Below, piece after piece: positions 25,988 to 33,749 of a stretch of DNA of 64,000 nucleotides. Source of the stretch: an uncultured Eubacteriales bacterium (GTDB lineage: Bacteria > Bacillota > Clostridia > Oscillospirales > Acutalibacteraceae); the NCBI GenBank assembly GCA_934477125.1, contig CAKSOL010000007.1, positions 62,001 to 126,000 on the forward strand, in the 5' to 3' direction. The position numbers and the translations under genes were made by a program. The notes under the pieces were generated by a model, which was given only the letters and a program-made list of their open reading frames with translations, did not search any database and was not told the DNA's origin. Position 1 is the stretch's first letter. Each line of letters opens with the position of its first letter.

Positions 25988-26064
25988 TTGAAAATCAGTA
26001 TGTGCTTGGTTATAATGATATAAGAAAATTTAATTGCACCTCCAAATATTTTATTAAGCACATA
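25988..26064 (+). promoter_or_regulatory. Promoter with inverted-repeat operator
   Basis: TTGAAA (25988-25993), a 17-nt spacer and TATAAT (26011-26016) form a consensus promoter reading into the gene at 26118. The inverted arms TATGTGCTT (25999-26007, inside the spacer) and AAGCACATA (26056-26064) are placed to block or loop this promoter. The region also separates the divergent ATPase gene. Autoregulation by the helix-turn-helix product is a reasonable inference. Confidence 0.65.
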
Positions 26065-26117
26065 ATTATTTGGTAGGAATAAAACTTTTTATAAAGTTGT
26101 GCATAGAGGGAAGAAAT

Positions 26118-26696
26118 ATGATTGATTCCGAAACTACTAAGAAAATCTTAACAGACTTAAATAAATCTTTATCTATTACTGAAATATCAAAAAAATATAA
26201 GGTTCATCGAAACACGGTAAGAAATATAAAAATAAGGTATCCTGATAAATCGGATAATGCCACTCCTTCGAAGCTAATTCTTGAGAAGACAAAAACAATC
26301 AATGGTGAATATAGAAATATAATTAAAATTTTTTGTCATATGCACATCAATTGTTATATATATGAGAATAGACCTATTGAATGGGCAAAGTATCTCTGCG
26401 AAAAATTAAATGTAGAATACGATGACTTAAAAAATTACTTGCCTGAAAAAATAAAGGTTGTTAATTCTAATAGTGATAATAATAAGCGCCGAACCTATTT
26501 AGCAACAATTCGTAGGATTAGAGCGCTTACATATGTTTATAAGAATTATGAGGAGGTCTACCAGTTATTTAAGGCTAAAAATTTTTTTGGTAAGTCTGCG
26601 ATAAGCCCCACGAGCTTTTACAACTGTGCAAAAGAATATTGGATAGACGTTAATTTTGAGGCTACTTTAGGAGAAATTATAGATAATAGTAAATAG
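26118..26696 (+). CDS. Helix-turn-helix DNA-binding protein
   Basis: The start chosen is the ATG at 26118, placed after AGAGGGAAG and downstream of a consensus promoter; 192 residues. Residues 17-40 (SITEISKKYKVHRNTVRNIKIRY) form a helix-turn-helix of the resolvase/Hin or homeodomain-like type. The remainder is helical and basic, with a second cluster at NNKRRTYLATIRRIRALTYVYKN. It is the only long + strand gene in the element, divergent from the ATPase. It could be the element's regulator, directionality factor or initiator; family not recognised. Confidence 0.7.
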   Translation: MIDSETTKKILTDLNKSLSITEISKKYKVHRNTVRNIKIRYPDKSDNATPSKLILEKTKTINGEYRNIIKIFCHMHINCYIYENRPIEWAKYLCEKLNVEYDDLKNYLPEKIKVVNSNSDNNKRRTYLATIRRIRALTYVYKNYEEVYQLFKAKNFFGKSAISPTSFYNCAKEYWIDVNFEATLGEIIDNSK

Positions 26697-26750
26697 CTTT
26701 ATATAAAATAGAGGGACGAAACTAATTACCCACTCGTCAACTATTATTAA

Positions 26751-26787
26751 CAAATGCCGCCGATATTGACGATACCGACGGCATTTG
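26751..26787. repeat. 37-bp palindrome after the helix-turn-helix gene
   Basis: A nearly perfect palindrome from CAAATGCCG to CGGCATTTG with GACGATACCGACG inside. It lies 55 bp past the stop of the + strand gene and is followed by a T-rich tail, so it may be its terminator. The inner motif recurs at 24481-24504 and 26903-26929 on the other strand, which suggests an additional role. Confidence 0.6.
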
Positions 26788-26853
26788 CTTTAAAATCTAT
26801 TTTTCTTGACACCCAAATACAAGCAAAATTAAAAAAATAAAAGCTAATGTTAT

Positions 26854-26881
26854 TGAGGGAACGATATTGGTCGCTCCCTCA
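26854..26881. terminator. Stem-loop between convergent genes
   Basis: TGAGGGA/TCCCTCA stem with a 14-nt loop that extends the pairing, followed on the + strand by TTTTAATTTTATTTG. It lies between the convergent genes ending at 26696 and 26936. Confidence 0.55.
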
Positions 26882-26935
26882 TTTTAATTTTATTTGTTTT
26901 TTGCCGTCGTTATCGTCGGCGCCGTCGATATTTTA

Positions 26936-27532
26936 TTATTTTTCGACGTTTTTGGTAGCCGGGAACAATTCCTTGTCGCTATACTCCATAAGCCGCCATT
27001 TAACAGTTTTTGCGCGTATACCTAAAAACAAGGGGTGAGGCGCTCCGGCTGTTATATCTCGCTCAGGGCAGACAAACTGATATACCTTACCCTTTGGTAA
27101 TTTATTAAGATACATTTCAATAATTTTCTTTTTACTTTCATTGACCGCCTTTGAGGACTCCATAGAATTACCCCAAGCAACAATAAATTTTTGCCTGCTT
27201 AAATTTTTATCGTCAAGTATATTATCCTCAATAAATTTCATATTTTCGGTATCTGCAACTAAGCCTTTTACGGACGGACGAGATGAAATAACCCTACTGA
27301 ACAGGTTTATAATTTTTATCTCATTAAAGCCGAAATCACCCATATGTGCGATAATATGGTTTATTGTGCTGTCATCAGAATTAAGGTTTTCTGCGTTGCG
27401 TGTAGGAAATAACATAACAATTATTCCGGTATCGCCCTCAACTTCCTTTAATCGTTTAGTAATACAATATGTATTTTTACCGTTATCAGAGCATACAAGC
27501 TCCGTTTCAATGCAGGTATTTATAGTTTTCAT
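26936..27532 (-). CDS. DUF1643 family protein
   Basis: 198 residues. The succession of GIIVMLFPTRNAENLNSDDST, FNEIKIINLFSRV, KFIVAWGNSM and GAPHPLFLG matches the conserved blocks of DUF1643 (normally LNPSTADA..., NLFA, AWG and HPLYL). The usual Asn-Pro-Ser is here F-P-T, a mild divergence. The family is widespread on phages and islands and its biochemical role is unknown. It lies 7 bp downstream of the 133-residue gene and probably shares its transcript; ribosome site CGGAG is rather far upstream. Confidence 0.8.
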   Translation of the reverse strand: MKTINTCIETELVCSDNGKNTYCITKRLKEVEGDTGIIVMLFPTRNAENLNSDDSTINHIIAHMGDFGFNEIKIINLFSRVISSRPSVKGLVADTENMKFIEDNILDDKNLSRQKFIVAWGNSMESSKAVNESKKKIIEMYLNKLPKGKVYQFVCPERDITAGAPHPLFLGIRAKTVKWRLMEYSDKELFPATKNVEK

Positions 27533-27539
27533 TTTTAAT

Positions 27540-27941
27540 TTAATTCTCCGTTTCTTCTATGATAGTGTATTCTTTATCAGAAATAGTGCTTGAAAAGCTT
27601 TGCAGCTGTTCACAGGTCAATTTATCTTTGTTTATTATTATATCTACCGCGAAATCATCACAAATAATAATGCAACCGAAAAGATATGTTTCCTCTCGAT
27701 TGCATTTTTTGAATATATATTTTTCTGTAAATTCAAAGTTTCGGTTGATAGGCTCTGTCAGCCCCATAGCCGCAAAATTTTCAAACTCCGCGCTGCTCTC
27801 AATTACAAATATTGAGCCGCAGCAGGAAATGTTGTCAATTTGGTATAATGAGAAAAGCTGGGTAAGCTCCTTTTCCGCAATATATCTTGCCGCCGAGTCG
27901 CTGACCTTTTCTAAGTCTGCAAGACAGATTATTTTTATCAT
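27540..27941 (-). CDS. Hypothetical element protein (133 aa)
   Basis: The start overlaps the stop of the 39-residue peptide gene (ATGA), with AGGAGG inside the peptide's last codons, so the two are translationally coupled. The protein begins MIKIICLADLEKVSDSAARYIAEKE and has three Cys-containing beta strands (ISCCGSIFVIES, YLFGCIIICDDF). No family is recognised. It is followed closely by the DUF1643 gene. Confidence 0.65.
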   Translation of the reverse strand: MIKIICLADLEKVSDSAARYIAEKELTQLFSLYQIDNISCCGSIFVIESSAEFENFAAMGLTEPINRNFEFTEKYIFKKCNREETYLFGCIIICDDFAVDIIINKDKLTCEQLQSFSSTISDKEYTIIEETEN

Positions 27942-28057
27942 ATTTTCCTCCTGTTTTTCGGGGTTTTAGTGCCGCAATATAGAGATATAGCGGCGGTAGC
28001 GCCCGAAACGAATAATTCTATTGATATTTTTACTGCGCTTGTAAGTGCGAATACCAT
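27938..28057 (-). CDS. 39-residue small hydrophobic peptide
   Basis: A strong site CAGGAGGGTTAAAATG precedes a short frame MVFALTSAVKISIELFVSGA plus a second half ending in the basic tail KTPKNRRKI. The middle (about 5-28) could be one membrane helix. It is coupled by ATGA to the 133-residue gene and preceded by another mini-gene. Ribosome-site quality and gene packing make it credible, but no homologue is recognised. Confidence 0.55.
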   Translation of the reverse strand: MVFALTSAVKISIELFVSGATAAISLYCGTKTPKNRRKI

Positions 28058-28058
28058 T

Positions 28059-28154
28059 TTAACCCTCCTGTTCTTTATAATTTTTCAATAACACCCGGTC
28101 GGTAGCTATCAGCATTGTCAGTGTGGAAATAAAGCCGAGTATAAAGTACCTCAT
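28059..28154 (-). CDS. 31-residue membrane mini-protein
   Basis: AAAGGAG lies about 11 nt before ATG. The product begins MRYFILGFISTLTMLIATDR and ends charged (KNYKEQEG), so it is predicted to be a single short membrane helix with an outward N terminus. Its 3' end contains the ribosome site of the next mini-gene, arguing for a tightly packed operon of two peptides and two cytoplasmic proteins. Confidence 0.5.
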   Translation of the reverse strand: MRYFILGFISTLTMLIATDRVLLKNYKEQEG

Positions 28155-28185
28155 AGTTTTGTATGCTCCTTTCTGAAAATAAAAA

Positions 28186-28218
28186 CCCCTATATCTGCCA
28201 TTAAAGCAAATATAGGGG
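28186..28218 (-). terminator. Terminator of the collagen-like gene
   Basis: CCCCTATAT/ATATAGGGG stem followed on the minus strand by TTTTTATTTT. It lies about 170 bp beyond the stop at 28386 and just before the small-peptide operon. Confidence 0.75.
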
Positions 28219-28219
28219 A

Positions 28220-28360
28220 ATGGAAATAATTTTAAATACGGATAATTTTATTCGTTTACTTTTTCAAATAATCATTATAGCTGTTTTTTGTACTGCTGAT
28301 TTCTTTCTTAAATATAAGACAGAAAATAAAAGCAAGAAAGCAAAAAGATGGTTGCAATGA
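28220..28360 (+). CDS. Possible 46-residue membrane peptide (toxin-like)
   Basis: ATG to TGA on the + strand, opposite to its neighbours. One hydrophobic helix (RLLFQIIIIAVFCTADFFL) is followed by a lysine-rich tail (KSKKAKRWLQ), the general shape of type I toxins such as TxpA or Fst. The upstream AGGGG is only 1 nt from the ATG and is buried in the terminator stem, so translation is doubtful. No promoter is evident. Confidence 0.3.
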   Translation: MEIILNTDNFIRLLFQIIIIAVFCTADFFLKYKTENKSKKAKRWLQ

Positions 28361-28385
28361 TTGGGTTGTAATAGTTTTGTAAAAG

Positions 28386-31300
28386 TTAATTAAGTGAAAA
28401 TTTATTTAACAGGTCTGACTGATAACACTTTATTATAAAACTTCCCGTATTAAATTCGCCTTTAAAAAGTAATGCGGTTTTTTTAGGCGAGAGTGAATAT
28501 GAATATGTTAGTCTTTGAATATTAGTATCATATAGTTGTAATGTTTCTCCGCGTAAAATATACATACGGTCTGTTTCGTAAAAGGTTTTTATCGTATCAT
28601 ATTTAGTATCGGTCAATGCAACTGTATCAAAGTACCAAGTTTCACGATTTGTCGGAAGTGTTAAGCTTGATATACCGCTATCATAAAAGGCGTATTTTCC
28701 AATAAATGTTACCTTATTTGGAATTACTGCTGTTGAAAAGCTGTAACATTGTTTAAAAGCAAAACGACCTATACTTTCAAGATTTTCAGACAATTCAAAG
28801 CTTGCTAAGTTAATACAATTATAAAACGCATTATCTCCAATAACTTTTATTGTATTAGGCATATTTAGTTGCTTTAAATTAGTTAATTCTTTAAAGCCAT
28901 CAGAAAGAATTTCTGTCACATCAATACCCTTATAAGTCTCCGGGATAGTAATAACCGCTAAATCTTTAGCCTTTCCACCCGCCTTTACTCCATAGGTGCC
29001 ATTCGGTAATAAAGAGTAAATCAATTCCGTATAATCGTTTGCATTGCCGACATACCCTGCGCTGACCTTTTGACCGTCAGTATATGTTATAAATAATTCG
29101 CCGTTTTCAATAACTGTTGAGGAAATTCCTCTGCCTGTATCACCTTTATCACCTTTTGCGCCCTTGATATTTCCAAGGTTAATTACGCTTGAATTACTTA
29201 ATGTAACAGTTAAATTGCCGTCAGTTGAAATTGATACGGTTTGTATTCCTATACCATCATTTCCTTTTGCACCTACAATCTTGCCTACATTGGTGTTAGT
29301 TCCGTTGGAATAAGTCAGTATAAGCTCACCGTTTGAATTGATTTCGGATTTTGTAACGCTTATGCCGTCTTTTCCGTCTGTTCCTTTAATATTCCCGAGA
29401 TTTATTAAGGTAGTATTTGTAAGTTCAACAGTTAAAATGCCTTCTTCGGATATAGCAACATTTTTAATTCCTATACCGTCCTTACCATTAGTGCCGGAAT
29501 TTCCGTCTTTACCGTTAGCTCCGACAACATTACCGAGGTTTATACTATTCCCGTTTGAGTAAGTCATAACAAGCTCGCCGCTGCTATTGATTGCTGATGA
29601 AACAATGCTTATTCCGTCTTTTCCATCAACACCATTTATGCCTTTAATATTTCCAAGGTCAATAACTGTGCCGCTTGTAAGCTTAACCTTTAATATACCA
29701 TCGGTAGAGATTGTTACATTCTCAATTCCTATGCCGTCTTTACCATTTGTGCCATCCTTACCATTAGTACCATCTTTACCGTTGGTGCCATTATCGCCTA
29801 CAACTTTACCGAGATTTATACTATTCCCATTTGAATAGGTCAGGACAAGTTCGCCATCTTCGTTAATCAACGAAGATGTAACACTTATACCATCTACTCC
29901 GTCATTTCCCTTGACATTTCCGAGATTTAATGTTGTACCGTTTGTAAGTTTAACCGAAAGAATACCATCATCAGACATATTAACGCTTTCAATTCCTATG
30001 CCGTCATTGCCATTCTTTCCGTCTTTTCCATCCTTACCGTCAGCACCTTTTATGTTGCCTAAGTTTATTTGTGAGTTATCAGAAAGTGTGATAATAAGTT
30101 CTCCCGAAATATTTATTTCAACATCTGCTACGCCTATGCCATCTTTACCATCCTGACCGTCAACTCCATCAACACCGTCTTTACCGTTAGTGCCGTCTTT
30201 GCCATTAGTGCCATTTATTCCGTTAATACCGTCTTTTCCAACAACCGCGCCGAGATTTTTAAATGTGCCGTCTGAATAGGTAATAATAAGTTCTCCGGTT
30301 GCGTTTATTTCTGTATTGACAACACCTATACCATCCTTACCGTTCTGACCGTTCGTGCCATTCTTGCCATCTTTTCCGTCTTCGCCTTTAGCTCCAATAA
30401 CAACACCGAGATTTTCGGTTGTATTGTCGGAAAATGTAATAATAAGCTCGCCGTCAGAATTGATTTCTGTCTTTGTTACTCCTCTGCCGTCAATACCGTT
30501 TTTACCGTCAGCACCATTCTTACCATCTTTACCGTCAGTACCATCTATACCGTTTTTGCCATCCTTACCATTTGTTCCATCGATACCGTCCTTGCCATTC
30601 TTTCCTACAATAATGCCTAAATTCTTGACTGAATTATCAGAATAGGTGATGATAAGCTCTCCGCTTTCGCTTATTTCGGTTTTGGATATGCCAATACCAT
30701 TGCTGCCGTTAATTCCGTCTGTACCGTCAGCACCCACAATTTTACCGAGCTTTTGCGTAGTTGAGTCGGAATAGGTGATTAGCAATTCTCCGTCTGCTGT
30801 TATTTCAGTTTTGGATATACCAATACCATTTTCTCCATTTGTACCGTTTTTCCCGTCTTTGCCGTCAGTGCCGTCCTTGCCTACAACAATACCAAGGTTT
30901 GCTGAAAGATTATTTGAATAGGTAACAATCAGTTCGCCGCTTGAATTTATTTCTGTTTTAGCAACTCCGATTCCATCAACGCCGTTCGTGCCATTCTTTC
31001 CGTCTTTTCCATCCTTGCCGTTAGTACCGTTAATACCTACTACCTTACCGAGATTTGCGGAAGAATTATCTGTATATGTAACAACAAGTTCGCCGTTTGT
31101 GTTGATTTCAGATTTTAATATTCCTCTGCCGTCAGTTCCGTTAAGACCGTTACTTCCATCATTACCTTTTATACAGCCGAGATTTAATTCTGTACCGTTA
31201 CTAAGAGTAATTTCAAGCTGATATTCTGAATTTATTACAATGTTTTGAATACCAATACCATCATTACCGTTCTTACCATCAGCACCATTTAAACCGTCTT

Positions 31301-32741
31301 TACCATTTTTGCCATCCGCACCTATTATTTTACCAAGGTTATCGGTTCTACCGTCAGAATAGGTTACAATCAATTCACCGGAAGTATTTATTTCAGAATT
31401 GACTATACTTATCCCGTCGCTGCCATTTGTGCCATCTTTGCCGTTTTCTCCATTTTTACCGTCAAGTCCGTTAAGACCGTTTTTACCGTCCTTACCATTT
31501 TTGCCTATGACAGTTCCAAGATTTGCGGATTGATTATTAGAATATGTTAAAACTAATTCTCCGTTTGAGTTTATTTCAGCACCGATTACACTTATACCAT
31601 CTTTACCATCTTTGCCGTTGATACCATCCTTACCATTGCTGCCGTTAATGCCGTCCTTACCGTTTGTTCCGTTAATACCATTTTTGCCTATAATGTTACC
31701 TAAATTATTGATTGTGCCATCGGAATAGGTAATAATAAGCTCCCCGGTTGCATTGATTTCAGATTTAGTAATACTTATGCCATCGGTGCCGTTTAAACCG
31801 TTTTTACCTTCTTTACCGTCAATACCATTCCTGCCGTCTTTTCCGTTTAAACCATCCTTTCCATCTTTACCATCAGTACCGTTCAAGCCGTTTTTACCAT
31901 CAGCGCCTATAACCTTGCCGAGATTATCAGTCTGACCGTTTGAGTAGGCTATTACAAGCTCGCCATCAGCATTTATATTGGAGCTTACAACACTTACGCC
32001 ATCTTTACCATTCATTCCGACAACCTTATCCAAATTAACGCTTTGACCGTTTGAGAAATTTAAAATCAGTTGTCCTTGAGAATTGATATTTGCAGATGAA
32101 ATGCTTATACCGTCTTTGCCGTCCTTACCATTAGCACCGTTTAAACCGTCTTTGCCGTCAATGCCATTCTTGCCGTCTTTACCGTTTAAACCATCCTTTC
32201 CATCTTTTCCATCTTCACCATTAGCTCCATCCTGTCCGTCAATTCCATCTCTGCCATTTATTCCGTCCTTACCATTGGCGCCATCCTTACCGTCTTTACC
32301 GTCAACACCATTAACACCGTCTTTTCCATTTGTGCCGACGGCAACACCGAGGTTTATAACGCTGTTATCAGAAAGAGTAATCAATAATTCACCTTTTGAG
32401 GAAAAAGCGGCTGATTTAATGCTGGCGATTTCTTTATTTGCTTTAGCGTTTAAGGAATTTATCCATTCGCTTTCACTACCGTTATATCCGTTATCTTTCG
32501 CAATTTGATATGCCGATTTCCCGGAAAGAGAATTTAGCCATTCCTGAACAGTTCCGTTATATCCGTTTTCAACCGCTAATTCATAAGCTGACAATCCATT
32601 TTTAACCGTTGTAGAAACAGGTATGCGCCTTTTGTTTATAAAATACGATATGGCGCAGGAGGCGGCAATAATTGAAAGTATAAGTATAATTACCGCTGCA
32701 GTTTTTAATAAATAATGTTTACGCTGTTTTGTGTTTTCCAT
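28386..32741 (-). CDS. Giant membrane-anchored collagen-like protein
   Basis: The start chosen is the ATG at 32741 behind AGGGGTG, giving 1451 residues. An N-terminal helix (about 13-35) anchors it with the body outside. Two EWL repeats follow (SAYELAVENGYNGTVQEWL and a second like it). Then about 22 beta modules of the form xxxEINSxGELxxTYSDxxxxNLGxxxG alternate with Gly-X-Y collagen runs rich in GKDG, GTDG and GENG. The C terminus, from about 1290, has BspA-like leucine-rich repeats (LTNLKQLNMPNTIKVIGDNAFYNC). There is no LPXTG. Bacterial collagen-like proteins form trimeric stalks; the tip would display the repeats. On a mobile element it is probably cargo altering host adhesion or phage interaction, or a fibre; function inferred. 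Confidence 0.85.
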   Translation of the reverse strand: MENTKQRKHYLLKTAAVIILILSIIAASCAISYFINKRRIPVSTTVKNGLSAYELAVENGYNGTVQEWLNSLSGKSAYQIAKDNGYNGSESEWINSLNAKANKEIASIKSAAFSSKGELLITLSDNSVINLGVAVGTNGKDGVNGVDGKDGKDGANGKDGINGRDGIDGQDGANGEDGKDGKDGLNGKDGKNGIDGKDGLNGANGKDGKDGISISSANINSQGQLILNFSNGQSVNLDKVVGMNGKDGVSVVSSNINADGELVIAYSNGQTDNLGKVIGADGKNGLNGTDGKDGKDGLNGKDGRNGIDGKEGKNGLNGTDGISITKSEINATGELIITYSDGTINNLGNIIGKNGINGTNGKDGINGSNGKDGINGKDGKDGISVIGAEINSNGELVLTYSNNQSANLGTVIGKNGKDGKNGLNGLDGKNGENGKDGTNGSDGISIVNSEINTSGELIVTYSDGRTDNLGKIIGADGKNGKDGLNGADGKNGNDGIGIQNIVINSEYQLEITLSNGTELNLGCIKGNDGSNGLNGTDGRGILKSEINTNGELVVTYTDNSSANLGKVVGINGTNGKDGKDGKNGTNGVDGIGVAKTEINSSGELIVTYSNNLSANLGIVVGKDGTDGKDGKNGTNGENGIGISKTEITADGELLITYSDSTTQKLGKIVGADGTDGINGSNGIGISKTEISESGELIITYSDNSVKNLGIIVGKNGKDGIDGTNGKDGKNGIDGTDGKDGKNGADGKNGIDGRGVTKTEINSDGELIITFSDNTTENLGVVIGAKGEDGKDGKNGTNGQNGKDGIGVVNTEINATGELIITYSDGTFKNLGAVVGKDGINGINGTNGKDGTNGKDGVDGVDGQDGKDGIGVADVEINISGELIITLSDNSQINLGNIKGADGKDGKDGKNGNDGIGIESVNMSDDGILSVKLTNGTTLNLGNVKGNDGVDGISVTSSLINEDGELVLTYSNGNSINLGKVVGDNGTNGKDGTNGKDGTNGKDGIGIENVTISTDGILKVKLTSGTVIDLGNIKGINGVDGKDGISIVSSAINSSGELVMTYSNGNSINLGNVVGANGKDGNSGTNGKDGIGIKNVAISEEGILTVELTNTTLINLGNIKGTDGKDGISVTKSEINSNGELILTYSNGTNTNVGKIVGAKGNDGIGIQTVSISTDGNLTVTLSNSSVINLGNIKGAKGDKGDTGRGISSTVIENGELFITYTDGQKVSAGYVGNANDYTELIYSLLPNGTYGVKAGGKAKDLAVITIPETYKGIDVTEILSDGFKELTNLKQLNMPNTIKVIGDNAFYNCINLASFELSENLESIGRFAFKQCYSFSTAVIPNKVTFIGKYAFYDSGISSLTLPTNRETWYFDTVALTDTKYDTIKTFYETDRMYILRGETLQLYDTNIQRLTYSYSLSPKKTALLFKGEFNTGSFIIKCYQSDLLNKFSLN

Positions 32742-32757
32742 TTTAGCACCCCTAAAT

Positions 32758-33093
32758 TTAATTTTCTTCATTGTCAATATGTTCTTTCAAAATACGCCTT
32801 ATAGTTCTTTCGCTATATTCGTATTTTGTGGCTAACTGTTTGACATTAAAGCCGTTGTATTCCTTGACAATTTGATTATGTATGAATTTTTTGCTGTAAA
32901 ACTCAACCGGAAAAGTAATCTGCTGTCCTCGATATTCATCAAAGATTGTTTTAGTAGCATCCATACCTATTAAATTTGCAAGGTCATTGTAAATGCCGTT
33001 TAAAAACTCATTTTCAATTTTTATGGTTTTCAAGTCATAAATCACCTGCCGTTTGACTCCTTTCCTACTAATATAAACCAAAAGTTTTGACAT
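32758..33093 (-). CDS. Mor-like transcription activator
   Basis: The ATG at 33093 (MSKLLVYISRKG) is preferred; a GTG at 33141 would add 16 residues but has no ribosome site, and neither start has a strong one. The 111-residue product carries LANLIGMDATKTIFDEYRG, then FIHNQIVKEYNGFNVKQLA and a helix-turn-helix YEYSERTIRRIL. This order matches the Mor/C family, known from phage Mu as activators of middle and late genes. It is immediately upstream (17 bp) of the collagen-like gene and may activate it. Confidence 0.75.
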   Translation of the reverse strand: MSKLLVYISRKGVKRQVIYDLKTIKIENEFLNGIYNDLANLIGMDATKTIFDEYRGQQITFPVEFYSKKFIHNQIVKEYNGFNVKQLATKYEYSERTIRRILKEHIDNEEN

Positions 33094-33156
33094 ATCTACT
33101 GTGCCATTTCCACCAACATTTTCCTTTTTTAATGTCCGCACGAATAATCAGTACAT

Positions 33157-33453
33157 TTATTTTTTAACAGAATGATACGGTGCTTTATCGCTGATATAGG
33201 TATCCAATGCGAATTTTGCACCCATTCTGAAACCCACAATAAATGAGTCGAGGTTTGAATCGTCGGTTATTTCGCCGTCCAGTCTTTGATATTCTTTGAA
33301 AAGCTCTTTTTCCTTATCGTTTAGCATCTCGTTTAATGAGTCCTCAACGTCGGCAATAGCTAATATACTTTTGCCTGTTTCGCTTTTGCGGTCGAAATAT
33401 CTTTCCTGCGGGTTTATGTTGCCGTAATACAATTCTTCAATAAAATTTTTCAT
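33157..33453 (-). CDS. DUF6809-type small protein
   Basis: 98 residues with a good site AAGGAG 10 nt before ATG. It opens MKNFIEELYYGNINPQER and ends with a helical GFRMGAKFALDTY, the pattern of DUF6809 proteins found in mobile elements of gut Clostridia. The role is unknown. A strong stem-loop (33478-33517) lies in its leader, so expression may be attenuated. It is first in the minus-strand run that leads to the Mor-like and collagen-like genes. Confidence 0.7.
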   Translation of the reverse strand: MKNFIEELYYGNINPQERYFDRKSETGKSILAIADVEDSLNEMLNDKEKELFKEYQRLDGEITDDSNLDSFIVGFRMGAKFALDTYISDKAPYHSVKK

Positions 33454-33477
33454 TACTTTTAATCTCCTTAAAATGAA

Positions 33478-33517
33478 AAAAGACCTATGCTCTGAAAGTA
33501 CAAAGCATAGGTCTTTT
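33478..33517 (-). terminator. Leader stem-loop (terminator or attenuator)
   Basis: 14-bp perfect stem AAAAGACCTATGCT/AGCATAGGTCTTTT, followed on the minus strand by TTTTTTC. Since it precedes the DUF6809 ribosome site by about 20 nt, it either ends upstream transcription or acts as an attenuator. Confidence 0.7.
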
Positions 33518-33542
33518 AAATAAATATTATATATGATTTTCG

Positions 33543-33567
33543 TTTTTGCTCCCGATTCGCTCCCAAA
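33543..33567. repeat. Right arm-type integrase repeat
   Basis: Matches 22512-22536 at 23 of 25 bases in the same orientation, with two TTGCTCCC-type units spaced by 11 bp, 183 bp inside the right att site. Confidence 0.7.
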
Positions 33568-33588
33568 AATAATTAAACTAAAACCTAT

Positions 33589-33699
33589 GGGTAGGCTTTA
33601 GTTTTTGGCTGCTTATAGGTTGGCGGTTTAAGGTGCAATTTTCAGCTCATTTTTCGCCGCTCCTTTATTTAAGCTGACTGAGGGCAGGGGTAGGCTTTA
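33589..33699. repeat. Pair of GGGTAGGCTTTA direct repeats at the right end
   Basis: Identical 12-mers at 33589-33600 and 33688-33699, spaced by 99 bp, in the otherwise gene-free stretch 33454-33749. They may be recombination-accessory (excisionase) sites. No reading frame is credible here. Confidence 0.5.
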
Positions 33700-33719
33700 T
33701 TGTTTGAGGGGTAAAAGAA

Positions 33720-33748
33720 AAACCGACGTCCTTTTAAGACATCGGTTT
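33720..33748 (-). terminator. Element-supplied terminator for tRNA-Gly
   Basis: Stem AACCGACGTC/GACATCGGTT with a small loop, followed on the minus strand by TTTTTCTTTT. It lies 1 bp from the CCA end of tRNA-Gly, replacing the original terminator now 11.4 kb away. Confidence 0.8.
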
Positions 33749-33749
33749 T

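Noticed and set aside
28950..32400. Repeated 9- to 90-bp DNA units resembling a CRISPR or tandem array
   Set aside because: The repeats are in frame and code for the collagen and beta modules; there are no conserved repeats with unique spacers and no cas genes.
29338..32508. Series of + strand Pro/Ser-rich open frames opposite the collagen-like gene
   Set aside because: They are the complement of Gly-Lys-Asp-Gly repeats (repeating complement codons give Pro, Ser, Leu), have no ribosome sites, and vanish outside the repeat.
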